Shown here piece after piece: positions 1-7,714 of a DNA stretch of 64,000 nucleotides. The notes below the pieces were generated by a model. That model had not been told where the DNA came from. It saw only the letters and a program-made list of their open reading frames with translations, and did not search any database. The stretch comes from an uncultured Aurantimonas sp. Its GTDB lineage: Bacteria; Pseudomonadota; Alphaproteobacteria; Rhizobiales; Rhizobiaceae. The stretch covers positions 1 through 64,000 of the forward strand of contig CANKZU010000013.1 in the NCBI GenBank assembly GCA_947488615.1, given 5' to 3'. Positions within the stretch are counted from its first letter, which is position 1, and each line of letters starts with the position of its first letter. The position numbers and the translations under genes were made by a program.

Positions 1-1
1 G

Positions 2-76
2 CTGCTGCCTGGGCCGAGCGAGACAGGACGGCCACCGAAATGGTCGAAGCGCGAGATCGTCAACGCCATTTTCTAT
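2..76 (+). pseudogene. IS5-family transposase fragment
   Basis: The frame from base 2 reads as the N-terminal part of an IS5-type transposase (DUF4096-like), with the recognisable stretch GRPPKWSKREIVNAIFYEL. It runs in from the left edge and stops where the terminal inverted repeat of the IS256-family element begins near base 77. The matching downstream half is not found on the other side of that element, so this is a truncated relic and not a gene split by simple insertion. The family call rests on about 25 residues, so it is tentative. Confidence 0.55.
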
Positions 77-1492
77 GAGCTATGGCCGGAATTGGGTGAT
101 GGGGCCGTTCAGGCGGCGCGATGATTGGCGTCGGGGTTGACCGCGATGCCGTCGGTGAATGTGACGCCGGCGATGACCATCGGCAAGCGGTTTTCGCCCT
201 TCAGCCTGCGCCAGGTTTTGGCCGCGGCCATGACCAGCTTGAAGACCATGAGCCGGGCTGTCTTGTGCGACAGGGCGCCTTTCGTTCGCACAGTTCGGTG
301 CCGGACGGTGGCGAAGACGCTGTCGATCGGGTTCGCCGTTCGCAGATGGTCCCAGTGCTCCGCCGGGAAGTCGAAGAAGCCGAGCAGCGTCTCGCGGTCC
401 TTCGTCAGGCATTGGACGGCTTTCGGATATTTGACGCTGTACTTTTCCTGGAAGACTGCGATGGCCGCCTCAGCGCTTGCGCGATCGGGCGCGTCGCGGA
501 TCTCGCGGAGGTCCGCCTTCATGTTCGGCTGCACCGATTTCGGCACCTTGTTCAGCACGTTGGCGATCTTGTGGACCCAGCAGCGCTGGTGCCTCGTGCC
601 GGGAAAGATCTCATCGAGAGCCTTCCAGAAACCCATGGCGCCGTCGCCGACCGCGGTCTCGGGGGCAACGGAAAGGCCCCGAGCCTTCAGGTCGACGAGC
701 AGTTCCCGCCAGCTCTGGGCGCTCTCGCGGACGCCGACCTGGAAGCCGACAAGTTCTTTCTTGCCCTCGGGCGTCGCGCCGATGATGACCAGCATGCAGG
801 CGGCATCGTCTTCCATGCGGGCCTGGAGGTAAACGCCGTCCGCCCAGATGTAGACGTAGCGGCGTGCCGACAAGTCGCGGCGCTGCCAGCGGTCATATTC
901 GCCCTGCCAATCGTCCTTGAGGCGGCCGATGACGGAGGGCGAGAGGCCAGGCGCGTCCTTGCCGAGCAGCGCTGCAAGAGCTTCCTGGATGTCGCCGGTC
1001 GAGATCCCGCGCAGGTACAGGACCGGTAACAGAGCATCGAGGCTCTTCGTTCGACGCGCCCACTTCGGCAGGATCGCCGAGGTGAACGTCACGCGTTCAC
1101 CGCCCTCGCCAGATCCGTCATCAGCATCGGCGCCGCGGTCGCGAACCTTCGTGCGCCGAACCGGCACCGGGCCGATGCCCGTTTGGATGGTTCGCTCCGG
1201 GCCATGGCCATGGCGCACGAAGCGAGCCCGGCCATCGCCCAATCGCTTCTCCTGCATCCCGGCAAGGAACGTCTCGGCTTCCGCCTCGATTGCCTCGGCG
1301 AGCAGTCGGCGGGCGCCCTCGCGCAACACCGAGGTCAGGGGATCCTCGATCGTGTCGGGATGTCGAAATGCGGAAACGGTGGTATCCGTCGTCATAGGCG
1401 TATCGCTCCTCTGGAGGTTCGGGCAGGCGTCAACAACCGCCCCGATACGCCGCCTTTCTCACACCGTCATCACCCAGGTTCCGCCATAGCTC
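77..1492 (-). mobile_element. IS256-family insertion sequence
   Basis: A complete mutator-type element of about 1.4 kb: one transposase gene flanked by imperfect terminal inverted repeats. The left end begins gagctatggccggaattggg (77 onward). The right end, read inward on the minus strand from 1492, begins gagctatggcggaacctggg, and both continue with tgatg. I see no 8-9 bp target duplication: the left flank ends ttttctat and the right flank starts cgttctgc. The flanks belong to unrelated genes (an IS5 scrap and a SIR2-like stub), which suggests a deletion next to the element after insertion. Confidence 0.85.
109..1395 (-). CDS. IS256-family (mutator-type) transposase
   Basis: This 428-residue protein is full length for the family and should cut and move the surrounding element. 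It has the expected order: an N-terminal region with EAIEAEAETFL, a region rich in basic residues, then the RNase H-fold core with WADGVYLQ (first catalytic Asp, near residue 186) and VGDGAMGFWKAL (second Asp, near 250). The block NPIDSVFATVRHRT (near 360) carries Asp at the position where IS256 itself has its catalytic Glu. I believe this D form occurs in a subgroup of rhizobial relatives, so it need not mean inactivity. The frame is uninterrupted and the start lies about 100 bp inside the right inverted repeat. Confidence 0.93.
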   Translation of the reverse strand: MTTDTTVSAFRHPDTIEDPLTSVLREGARRLLAEAIEAEAETFLAGMQEKRLGDGRARFVRHGHGPERTIQTGIGPVPVRRTKVRDRGADADDGSGEGGERVTFTSAILPKWARRTKSLDALLPVLYLRGISTGDIQEALAALLGKDAPGLSPSVIGRLKDDWQGEYDRWQRRDLSARRYVYIWADGVYLQARMEDDAACMLVIIGATPEGKKELVGFQVGVRESAQSWRELLVDLKARGLSVAPETAVGDGAMGFWKALDEIFPGTRHQRCWVHKIANVLNKVPKSVQPNMKADLREIRDAPDRASAEAAIAVFQEKYSVKYPKAVQCLTKDRETLLGFFDFPAEHWDHLRTANPIDSVFATVRHRTVRTKGALSHKTARLMVFKLVMAAAKTWRRLKGENRLPMVIAGVTFTDGIAVNPDANHRAA

Positions 1493-1584
1493 CGTTCTGC
1501 GACCGTGCGAGCTGATGGCAGGCTGCTGGGCGGCGCCATCGAGAGACCCGCGCCGCAGACCACGAGGAGGCCGCCTGAATTCAT
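1493..1584 (-). pseudogene. SIR2-like protein, N-terminal stub cut by IS256 element
   Basis: Read leftward from the ATG at 1584, the sequence encodes NSGGLLVVCGAGLSM followed by APPSSLPSARTVAE. The GAG(L/I)S glycine-rich loop followed by a proline/serine stretch is the NAD-binding start of SIR2-family proteins, many of which act in antiphage defence by NAD+ depletion. Only about 30 residues remain before the inverted repeat of the IS256-family element. The start codon lies 6 bases after the stop codon of the antitoxin gene, so it was probably the third gene of that operon. The rest of the gene is not in this window. Family assignment from so short a piece is an inference. Confidence 0.5.
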
Positions 1585-1589
1585 GGAAG

Positions 1590-1988
1590 CTAGCAGCCGA
1601 GCGGTCGTCTGAGGGGGCAAGCGATCCCACGTCGAGTACCAGTCCGCGGACCAGGCGCCTTCGCGGCTGGCTGCGTCAGGTCACCCAGATGTTCTATCCT
1701 TACAGGCGGCCTTTCCGGCAGCTTCACGGTCAGCTCGAGCTTCCCGCCGATCGCCTCGACATAGCCGCGGAGCGTCGAGAGATACATATCCGCCTGCTTT
1801 TCAATTTTGGAGACTGACGGCTGCTTGATGTTCAAGGCAGTCGCCACATCTCCTTGCGCTTTTCCGACGGCCTGGCGCAGCTCGCGAAGGCCATCGACCT
1901 CTTGCCGAAGTGCGTCGTAACGCGCCTCAATTTGCTCCTGCTGTTCGCGGGGCAGGGAAGCTATGACCTGCTCAAGACTCTGTCCCAT
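1590..1988 (-). CDS. XRE-family antitoxin / transcriptional regulator (HigA-like)
   Basis: A 132-residue DNA-binding protein. Residues 1-40 form a charged, probably coiled-coil segment (EQQEQIEARYDALRQEVDGL). Residues 45-75 hold a helix-turn-helix of Cro/C1 type with QGDVATALNIKQPSVSKIE. A short C-terminal domain with LELTVKLPERPP follows. This layout is typical of antitoxins paired with Gp49/HigB-like RelE-superfamily toxins. The gene follows the broken toxin by 10 bases, and AGGAAAG precedes its ATG. The last 25 or so residues are basic and look unlike family tails, so the C-terminus may have been altered. The frame is intact, so it may still act as an orphan repressor. Confidence 0.8.
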   Translation of the reverse strand: MGQSLEQVIASLPREQQEQIEARYDALRQEVDGLRELRQAVGKAQGDVATALNIKQPSVSKIEKQADMYLSTLRGYVEAIGGKLELTVKLPERPPVRIEHLGDLTQPAAKAPGPRTGTRRGIACPLRRPLGC

Positions 1989-1998
1989 GGCATCTTTC

Positions 1999-2357
1999 CT
2001 ACTTTGCGGATTTCCGTCTTTCCAGATGACCGGAAAACCGGTTGTCCGCCTTTACGATAAGCTGCTTGTAGAAACGCTTCTGACTGCCGCCCGACTTGTC
2101 GCCCGCGACGAGCAAGATGGCCTTTCGTTTGGTATCGAAGGCGAGGGCAGTACGCCATTCCGGTCGGCGGCAGAGAAGCGCAGCTCCTTCATGTTGGCGT
2201 GTTTCGAGCCTTTAAGCGTGTCAGCATAGGGCCGACCGAGGTGTGGACCGAAAGCGGCTAGCAGCTTCGCCACCGCCAGCAATTCAGTCTGGACCTCGCG
2301 CTCGAAAGTCAGAAACTCCGCCTCAAACGCATCATGCAGGCGGACGTCCCAAGTCAT
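1999..2357 (-). pseudogene. RelE/HigB-type toxin (Gp49-like), frameshifted
   Basis: The N-terminal half reads DVRLHDAFEAEFLTFEREV and later KGSKHANMKELRFSAAD, typical of phage-Gp49-like toxins of the RelE superfamily, which cleave mRNA on the ribosome. After AAD (near 2148) the frame runs off into unrelated sequence. A frame offset by one base then carries the expected C-terminal half, EWRTALAFDTKRKAILLVAG and KSGGSQKRFYKQLI, ending at a TAG at 1999-2001. A one-base deletion therefore splits the toxin; the two halves join exactly at the expected place. Programmed frameshifting is not known in this family and I see no slippery run, so I call it a pseudogene. It lies upstream of the antitoxin, the usual higBA order. 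Confidence 0.8.
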
Positions 2358-2373
2358 ATAGCTTCCAGGCTAT
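2358..2373. promoter_or_regulatory. Operator-like palindrome of the toxin-antitoxin operon
   Basis: The inverted repeat ATAGC-ttccag-GCTAT lies immediately upstream of the toxin start codon (ATG at 2357-2355, minus strand). XRE-type antitoxins of this family repress their own operon through short palindromes at this position. That the antitoxin binds this one is inferred from position and symmetry only. Confidence 0.5.
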
Positions 2374-2399
2374 GTTTAGTCAATGATGACGGGGCCACA

Positions 2400-2817
2400 T
2401 CAGTTGACCCCGTCGGCTATTCCGGCCCGGTGGAGCAGTTCGCCAAGGCTGGCGCTACCGATCCAGCACCGCGCGATGACGCGGTCGTAAGAGCGCACAC
2501 GGCCCCTACGCCCTTTCCGAAATGCACCTGACCTCGCGCTGGAGGACCAGGCGCTCAAGCGCCGCTTTGGCTGCCGCGCCACCTGGAGCGTGCAGCTCCG
2601 GGGCATCGAAATCGGCGAGGCGAATCTCGATCCACTCATTTGGGTCCGTCGTTCGTCCCACGCAGAGGCCGTCGCCGTCGCCAACGTATCGGACGATGCC
2701 GGAGAATTGGACGCCGACCTGCGACGGCAGACCGCCTTCGCACGGATCTGCGCGGGCCGGAGCCGCGTAACCGACTAAGGCGAGCGCAGCGGCCAGCACT
2801 AGAAACCGCCCTTTCAT
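2400..2817 (-). pseudogene. Exported thermonuclease-like protein (SNase family), frameshifted
   Basis: The gene starts at the ATG at 2817 with a clear Sec signal peptide (MKGRFLVLAAALALVGYAAPARA). A small staphylococcal-nuclease-like domain follows, with FSGIVRYVGDGDGLCVG and EIRLADFDAPELH, the usual metal- and phosphate-binding region. The frame stops at REVRCISERA near 2508. The neighbouring frame continues with RVRSYDRVIARCWIG and LGELLHRAGIADGVN, the expected C-terminus, ending at 2400. So a frameshift near 2505-2515 breaks the gene. It was probably a secreted nuclease of about 135 residues. It overlaps the end of the integrase gene by 4 bases. Confidence 0.78.
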
Positions 2818-4067
2818 GCGGCCGTCTTCAAGGCATCGCCCTCGCGCTTTTTCGCCAGCATTGCGCGCACGAACTTGTCCCATTTCGCCATGCCGGCGCG
2901 CTTCTCTGGCATGTAGTTCCAGCGGTCGTAGTTCTTGGAGCTAACGTCCTGAAGCGCGTGGTTCTGGAGACGATCGCGGATTTCCTTTGAAACGCCCGCC
3001 TTGCCGGCCAGGGTTTTGAATGTTCGGCGAAGATCACGGTTGGTTACATAGGGGATCACGCTGCGATCGCGCTGGCGCCACATGAACGAATAGAGCGTGC
3101 CGTGGCTGACAGGCTTGGACGGGTCGGTCGCAGAGGGAAAGAACCAACCGTATTCATTGACCTTGATGGACTCGATCAGTTCGGCCGCAAGCGAGGGCAC
3201 TGGGACAGCGTGGGGCTGATGATTCTTCGTTTTGGACCAATCAATAATCCGCTCCTTAGCGTCCCATTGATCGATGTGGAGCCGGGCGATTTCCTGGACT
3301 CGCTGACCAGTTAGCATGAGAATCCTGACGGCGCGGGTATAGGGTGGGTGAATGGGTACGTCAGGGCATTCTAGCCAGCGATAGAGGCGCACGAACTCGT
3401 CTTCATCAAGCCAGCGGGTGCCCTGAACTTTGGGCTCTGTGGGAATGCCCGTTGCCGGATTGAACGGAATACGGAAGCGCCGGGGAGAGGTGTTCCGATA
3501 ATCGTTGTCGGACTTCATGCCCCAGCCATAAGCCGCGTGGATGTAGCCACGGACGTGATCGGCCATGGCCCGCGCGCCACGGTCGTAGATGGGGCGGATG
3601 ACTTCGACAATCTCTTCGGGTTCGATCTCGCGTGCGAGACGATTGCGGCCAAGCGTGTCGGCGATCTTGTTCAGGCCTTTTTCCGTCTCCTTCCATGATG
3701 GTTTGCCTGCTCCTTTGAGCGACGCGACATAACCCTCGAACAGGTCGGCGACGGTGCCTAGACGGGTGTCCGTCGCGATCCTGATGCTCCGGCCTTTCTG
3801 GATGACGTCGGCATAGTCACGTTTGAAAATCTCGCGCGCCTCGGCGAGGGGCATGGACGGATAAGCGCCGATCTTTTTCTTGGTGCGTTTGCCGTCGCGC
3901 CATTGCTGCGCCATCCAGTCGGCGGTCACGCGCTTGGGCATTGGCTTCAGGATGAGGACGAGTCGTCCGGTCCCGCGTCCTTCGCCGTCGGCGAGGTTCT
4001 CTTGCTTCTGGCTCGCTTCCACCCGCTTCAACGCATGGCGGATCGCGGTATCCGTGAGGCTTGGCAT
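2814..4067 (-). CDS. Tyrosine-type site-specific integrase (P4-like)
   Basis: A 417-residue recombinase expected to integrate and excise the surrounding island. I choose the ATG at 4067 (MPSLTDTAIRHAL) because GGAGG precedes it closely; the frame stays open further upstream but codes for nothing recognisable. The N-terminal DUF4102-like arm-binding domain contains KKKIGAYPSMPLAEAREI (near 75-95). The catalytic domain shows LTGQRVQEIARL (first Arg), NRDLRRTF (second Arg, with Asn-Arg where His is usual), QNHALQDVSSKNYDRW (His and the Tyr nucleophile). It sits just inside the radC junction, the usual place for an island integrase. The frame is intact, unlike several island neighbours. Confidence 0.9.
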   Translation of the reverse strand: MPSLTDTAIRHALKRVEASQKQENLADGEGRGTGRLVLILKPMPKRVTADWMAQQWRDGKRTKKKIGAYPSMPLAEAREIFKRDYADVIQKGRSIRIATDTRLGTVADLFEGYVASLKGAGKPSWKETEKGLNKIADTLGRNRLAREIEPEEIVEVIRPIYDRGARAMADHVRGYIHAAYGWGMKSDNDYRNTSPRRFRIPFNPATGIPTEPKVQGTRWLDEDEFVRLYRWLECPDVPIHPPYTRAVRILMLTGQRVQEIARLHIDQWDAKERIIDWSKTKNHQPHAVPVPSLAAELIESIKVNEYGWFFPSATDPSKPVSHGTLYSFMWRQRDRSVIPYVTNRDLRRTFKTLAGKAGVSKEIRDRLQNHALQDVSSKNYDRWNYMPEKRAGMAKWDKFVRAMLAKKREGDALKTAA

Positions 4068-4154
4068 CGCGTTCCTCCTGTTCCGCAACTGGGATCGGTC
4101 AGGGAGAAACGGGGATCGTTTGCTGGGAGCAGAAAGCCGTTTCCTAACCCCTTG

Positions 4155-4185
4155 AACCGCCCCCAATTTGCCAAAACCGCCCCCA
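4155..4185 (+). repeat. Pair of direct repeats between integrase and radC junction
   Basis: Two identical copies of aaccgccccca lie 20 bp apart (4155-4165 and 4175-4185), between the integrase start and the point where radC is cut. Direct repeats with helical-turn spacing near an attachment site are typical arm-type binding sites for tyrosine integrases or excisionases. The role is inferred from position. Confidence 0.4.
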
Positions 4186-4890
4186 CTACGCAAGAGCAAA
4201 TACCGGATTACTCGCCAGTGTTTTCGCGTGTTTAAACGTGATCGACGGTGATGATTTTGGGAAAGTGGGGTGGTTGTGGACAAGGATGATCGCCGTGGCC
4301 GACAATTCGAGAGCGCGTTTGACCACCTCGCGCGGATAGACCGGCGTATGGTCGACGGTGCCGGTGCCCTGCACCTCGTCGGCGATCAGGGCGTTCTTCC
4401 GGTCGAGGAACAGGATGCGGAACTGTTCCCGTGTCTCGTAGGCCATCGCCGCCTTGCAATAGTCGAGGACCGCTGCCCAGGACGACAGCACCTCGCGGCT
4501 TTTCACCGCCGAGCGCATCGCCCGCTGGTTGACCGCGGCGACGATGGCGATGTCGAGCGCCACGGCGTCCTTAACCCCCGGCACCTCCATCAGCCGGCGC
4601 GGCGGTGCGTTGAGCACCTCCGCCAGCGAACCGAACCGGGCGATGAGCGTCTTGGCGATCGGTTTGACGTCGCGGCGGGGGATGGTGCGAAAGAGGATCA
4701 GTTCCAGCAGTTCGTAATCGGCCAGCGCGGTGGGGCCGGCATCGCTGAAGCGCTCGCGAAGGCGATCGCGGTGGCCGTCATGGTGCTTGGCCGCGGGCCT
4801 TGAGTGGCCGGCGCCAGCCGGCGTTCGCGGTGAAGGAGCCTCGCCGAGGCCGGGGAAATCCGGTTCGTCGTCGGAGCCGGAATGCGTCAT
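4186..4890 (-). pseudogene. radC: RadC/JAMM-domain protein, 3' end replaced by the island
   Basis: The first 208 or so residues are a normal RadC: a helix-hairpin-helix region with [20 protein letters not shown] and [15 protein letters not shown], then the JAMM-type domain with [20 protein letters not shown] and AIILVHNHP. Right after HNHP the expected SGDP.PS..D metal-site segment and the last 40-odd residues are missing. They are replaced by 26 unrelated residues encoded by the island, ending at 4186. The JAMM active site needs the lost Ser/Asp, so the product is probably inactive. The role of RadC is itself unsettled. The gene starts 10 bases after map and belongs to the leftward sfsA-map-radC unit. 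Confidence 0.85.
4255..4280. other. Probable island attachment junction inside radC
   Basis: Homology to radC (minus strand) ends between the codons for HNHP (about 4266-4277) and the first foreign codons (TFPKSS). The crossover core must lie within this stretch, around cacaaccacccc on the minus strand. The second att copy and the missing radC 3' end should lie beyond the left edge of the window, so the core cannot be defined here. Confidence 0.5.
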
Positions 4891-4900
4891 CGCCGGGCGG

Positions 4901-5752
4901 CTATTTCGCCGCGCCGGCCAACGGCTCGACCGTCAGCCCCGGCGTGTCGAGCCCGACGGGCGACAGGGTGAAGACCTCGCAACCGGTCTCGGTCACGCCG
5001 ACCGTGTGTTCGTACTGCGCTGACAGCGACCGGTCGCGGGTGACCGCCGTCCAACCGTCGGAGAGGATCTTTACATGCGGCCGACCGATATTGATCATCG
5101 GCTCGATGGTGAAGACCATGCCGGGGCGCATTTCCGGTCCTTCGCCCCGCCGACCGTAGTGCAAGATATTCGGCGCGTCGTGGAACAGCTTGCCGACGCC
5201 ATGACCGCAAAAATCGCGCACGACCGAGCAACGCTCGGATTCCGCATAGGTCTGGATCGCCTCGCCGATATCGCCGGTATGTCCTCCCGGACGCACGGCC
5301 TCGATGCCGAGCAGCAGCGAACGATAGGTGATGTCGCACAACCGCTCGGCGGCGCGCTTGACGCGGCCGACCGGGTACATGCGCGAGGAATCGCCATGGT
5401 ACCCGTCGTGAATGAAGGTCACGTCGATATTGACGATGTCGCCTTCCTTCAGCGGCTTGTCGTTGGGTATGCCGTGGCAGACCACATGATTGATCGAGGT
5501 GCAGACGCTCTTGCCGTAGCCGCGATAGTTCAGCGTTGCCGGAAAGGCGTCGTTGGCCAGCGCGAAGTCCACGACATAGCGGTCGATCGTCTCGGTGGTC
5601 ACGCCCGGCTCGACGATGGCGGCGAGGCCGTCGAGACAGCGCGCGGTGAGCTGGCAGGCGCGCCGCATCCCCTCGAACGCCGCGGCGTCGTACAGGCGGA
5701 TCGCGCCGGTATTGCGGGTCGGGTTCGGTTCGGCTTCGAGATAAGTGGTCAT
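4901..5752 (-). CDS. map: Type I methionine aminopeptidase
   Basis: This 283-residue cytosolic metalloprotease removes the initiator methionine from nascent proteins. The five metal ligands are visible in family context: two Asp ([19 protein letters not shown]), His (CGHGVG), Glu ([10 protein letters not shown]) and Glu ([12 protein letters not shown]). The substrate His is in [11 protein letters not shown] start it at the ATG at 5752 ([10 protein letters not shown]), which overlaps the sfsA stop codon as ATGA and so implies translational coupling. The frame is open another 23 residues upstream without family similarity. It is followed 10 bases later by radC. Confidence 0.95.
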   Translation of the reverse strand: MTTYLEAEPNPTRNTGAIRLYDAAAFEGMRRACQLTARCLDGLAAIVEPGVTTETIDRYVVDFALANDAFPATLNYRGYGKSVCTSINHVVCHGIPNDKPLKEGDIVNIDVTFIHDGYHGDSSRMYPVGRVKRAAERLCDITYRSLLLGIEAVRPGGHTGDIGEAIQTYAESERCSVVRDFCGHGVGKLFHDAPNILHYGRRGEGPEMRPGMVFTIEPMINIGRPHVKILSDGWTAVTRDRSLSAQYEHTVGVTETGCEVFTLSPVGLDTPGLTVEPLAGAAK

Positions 5753-6471
5753 GGTCGGGGCGCGGTATCGACGATCGGAAGGGCGGTCACGGGACGGATG
5801 GCTGTCAAGCTGATGTCGCATCGAACGGCATGGGCTTCAACCCCTCGTGCACGCGCGAGGGCGAATGCGGCGGCGTAGGCCGGGTCGAGATCGGCGGCGA
5901 ATGCCACACGGTCGCAGTCCGCCCGCTGCACCACGTACAGCATGAGCGCCCGATCGCCGGCCGCGACGCGGTCGCCGAGTTCGACAAGATGCTTGGCGCC
6001 GCGCGTCGTCACGCAGTCGGGAAATTCGGCCAGGCCCGGTTGGCGCATCAGGTGGACATTCTTGACCTCGACATAGACCGGCTGTCCCTCAGGGTCGGTA
6101 TAGAGAAGGTCGACGCGGGAATTGCGGCCGTATTTCACCTCGCGCCGCGCCGCTCCGAATGCTGCCAGCGGCGGGACGAGCCCCGACGCGATCGCCTCTT
6201 CGGCAAGACGGTTCGGCAGGGCCGTGTTGATGCCGACGAGGGTTCCGCCCGCTTCGATGATCTCAAGCGTCAGGGGAAGCTTGCGGGCGGGATTGGCCGA
6301 GCGCGACAGCCAGACCCGCGATCCCTCTGCCTTGAGCCCCAGCATCGCGCCGGGGTTCGGGCAGTGGACGGTGACCGGATCGCTCTCGCCGTCGATGAGG
6401 ACGTCGGCGAGAAAGCGCTTGTAGCGGCGCAGAAGGCGGGCCGGCATGAGCGGGGAAGGGAAGGCGACCAT
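5749..6471 (-). CDS. sfsA: DNA/RNA nuclease SfsA
   Basis: A 240-residue SfsA-family protein of normal length, historically called sugar fermentation stimulation protein and now regarded as a nuclease with a PD-(D/E)XK-like core. Visible markers are RYKRFLADV near the start, VHCPNPGAMLGL (residues 35-46), VDLLYTD and VYVEVKNVHL (the Asp and Glu-x-Lys of the nuclease core), and FPDCVTTRGAKHLVEL. It is the first gene of a leftward unit with map and radC. Its stop codon overlaps the map start codon. Confidence 0.93.
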   Translation of the reverse strand: MVAFPSPLMPARLLRRYKRFLADVLIDGESDPVTVHCPNPGAMLGLKAEGSRVWLSRSANPARKLPLTLEIIEAGGTLVGINTALPNRLAEEAIASGLVPPLAAFGAARREVKYGRNSRVDLLYTDPEGQPVYVEVKNVHLMRQPGLAEFPDCVTTRGAKHLVELGDRVAAGDRALMLYVVQRADCDRVAFAADLDPAYAAAFALARARGVEAHAVRCDISLTAIRPVTALPIVDTAPRP

Positions 6472-6567
6472 AGGCCCGCCGATAGCGGCGGCGGGACGCT
6501 CCCGTCAATGCCCGTGTCCGCTGCCGTTTTATAGGCTGCGAACTTTCGTGATCGCCTTCCGCGCTGA

Positions 6568-7566
6568 TCAGCGCACCGCGGTCGGGTTGATGATCGCCTG
6601 CACGCCGCCGGTGAATTTCGACTGGCCGAGCACGAACATGAACTCCCAGGCCTCGTCCGCGACGAGTTCGGCGGTGTCCATGTTCTCCAGAATGAAGACG
6701 CCGTTGCGCGGAATCAGGATCTGATGCACCTCGAAGATGCCGACGCCTTCCTCGAAGGGCACGGCTTCGAGCCCCCAGCTGTCGGCGCCGACGGCGACCA
6801 CGTTCTTTCCAACGAGATACTCGGCGCCGTCCTTGCCCAGCCCCGGCTCGCCCTTGATGTAGCGCTCGTCGTCATTGCCCACGAGCGAAAGCCAGCCGGT
6901 GTGGAAGAGAACGACGTCGCCCTCGCGAATCTCGACGCCCTGCTTTTCGGCCTGCGCCTCGATCTCCTCGCGATTGAAGGCCGTGCCCGCTTCGAGCACG
7001 TCCATGCCGAAGTGATCCGTCATATCGAGAACGATGCCGCGAGTGACGATGTTCGGGATCGTCTCCACACCCAGCTTGGTCAGCCCGTCGGCCTGGACGA
7101 AGTCGCTGTTCTTGTTGCAATTGTAGTAGACGTTATCGATGCCGATATGGCCGAGGCCGTCGATCTGGGAGCCGGTCCCGACATAGCCCATGTAGATGTC
7201 GTCATTGTAGTTGGTCTTGGTCGGGCCAAGGCCGATGCCGCCGGCTTGGCCTGGCTGGTTGATCACCAGCGCCCAGGAGCGGGAGCCGAACGCCGGCGTC
7301 TTGGAATTGGTCTCCGCGCCGAGGGAATAGACCTTGCCGGTCTTCACCAGCTTGGCGGCTTCGAGGGCCATCTCGGGGGTCAGCAGATTGGCCGCCCCGA
7401 TCTCGTCGTCGGGTCCCCATTTGGATTGGCACCATTCGTCCTGCTGGGCCACGTCCTGTGCTTCCTGCTGGCCGGATGCCTTGGTCTCCTGTTGCGCCAT
7501 GGCCGGCGCCGACAAAACTCCCGCTGCCAGGATGGCCGCAAGACCGGTTTTCGCGAATTTGTTCAT
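6568..7566 (-). CDS. Exported cyclase-family (kynurenine formamidase-like) hydrolase
   Basis: A 332-residue protein with a signal peptide at its N-terminus (LAAILAAGVLSAPAMAQ) and a cyclase domain (PF04199 type), which in relatives hydrolyses amide or ester bonds with a metal. The motif region reads TGSQIDGLGHIG, the shortened form of the H.GTH.D...H signature, so some classical ligands differ. RGIVLDM and VVLFHTGW follow as in the family, and the end is EFMFVLGQSKFTGG. I start at 7566 because of the signal peptide and the AGGACGAG just upstream. It stands alone, downstream of phaC on the same strand. The physiological substrate is unknown. Confidence 0.85.
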   Translation of the reverse strand: MNKFAKTGLAAILAAGVLSAPAMAQQETKASGQQEAQDVAQQDEWCQSKWGPDDEIGAANLLTPEMALEAAKLVKTGKVYSLGAETNSKTPAFGSRSWALVINQPGQAGGIGLGPTKTNYNDDIYMGYVGTGSQIDGLGHIGIDNVYYNCNKNSDFVQADGLTKLGVETIPNIVTRGIVLDMTDHFGMDVLEAGTAFNREEIEAQAEKQGVEIREGDVVLFHTGWLSLVGNDDERYIKGEPGLGKDGAEYLVGKNVVAVGADSWGLEAVPFEEGVGIFEVHQILIPRNGVFILENMDTAELVADEAWEFMFVLGQSKFTGGVQAIINPTAVR

Positions 7567-7714
7567 CTCGTCCTCCCCTTGGTGATTGTCGGTTTTCTTT
7601 CCTGTTTTATCAGCGGACGGGCCGTAATCCTTCCGCACTGGCCGTCAGCCGACCGTCCTCCTCCAAAGCGATCGGATTGGAAACTCCAACATCCGCGCGG
7701 CCCATGCGCCTGTG

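Noticed and set aside
1999..2357. Programmed -1/+1 frameshifting in the toxin gene
   Set aside because: There is no slippery heptamer or downstream structure at the break, and the antitoxin has its own start and ribosome site. A plain deletion is simpler.
1..4270. An intact new defence system in the island
   Set aside because: The SIR2-like gene is a 30-residue stub, and the toxin and nuclease are frameshifted. Only the integrase, antitoxin and IS transposase frames are whole.
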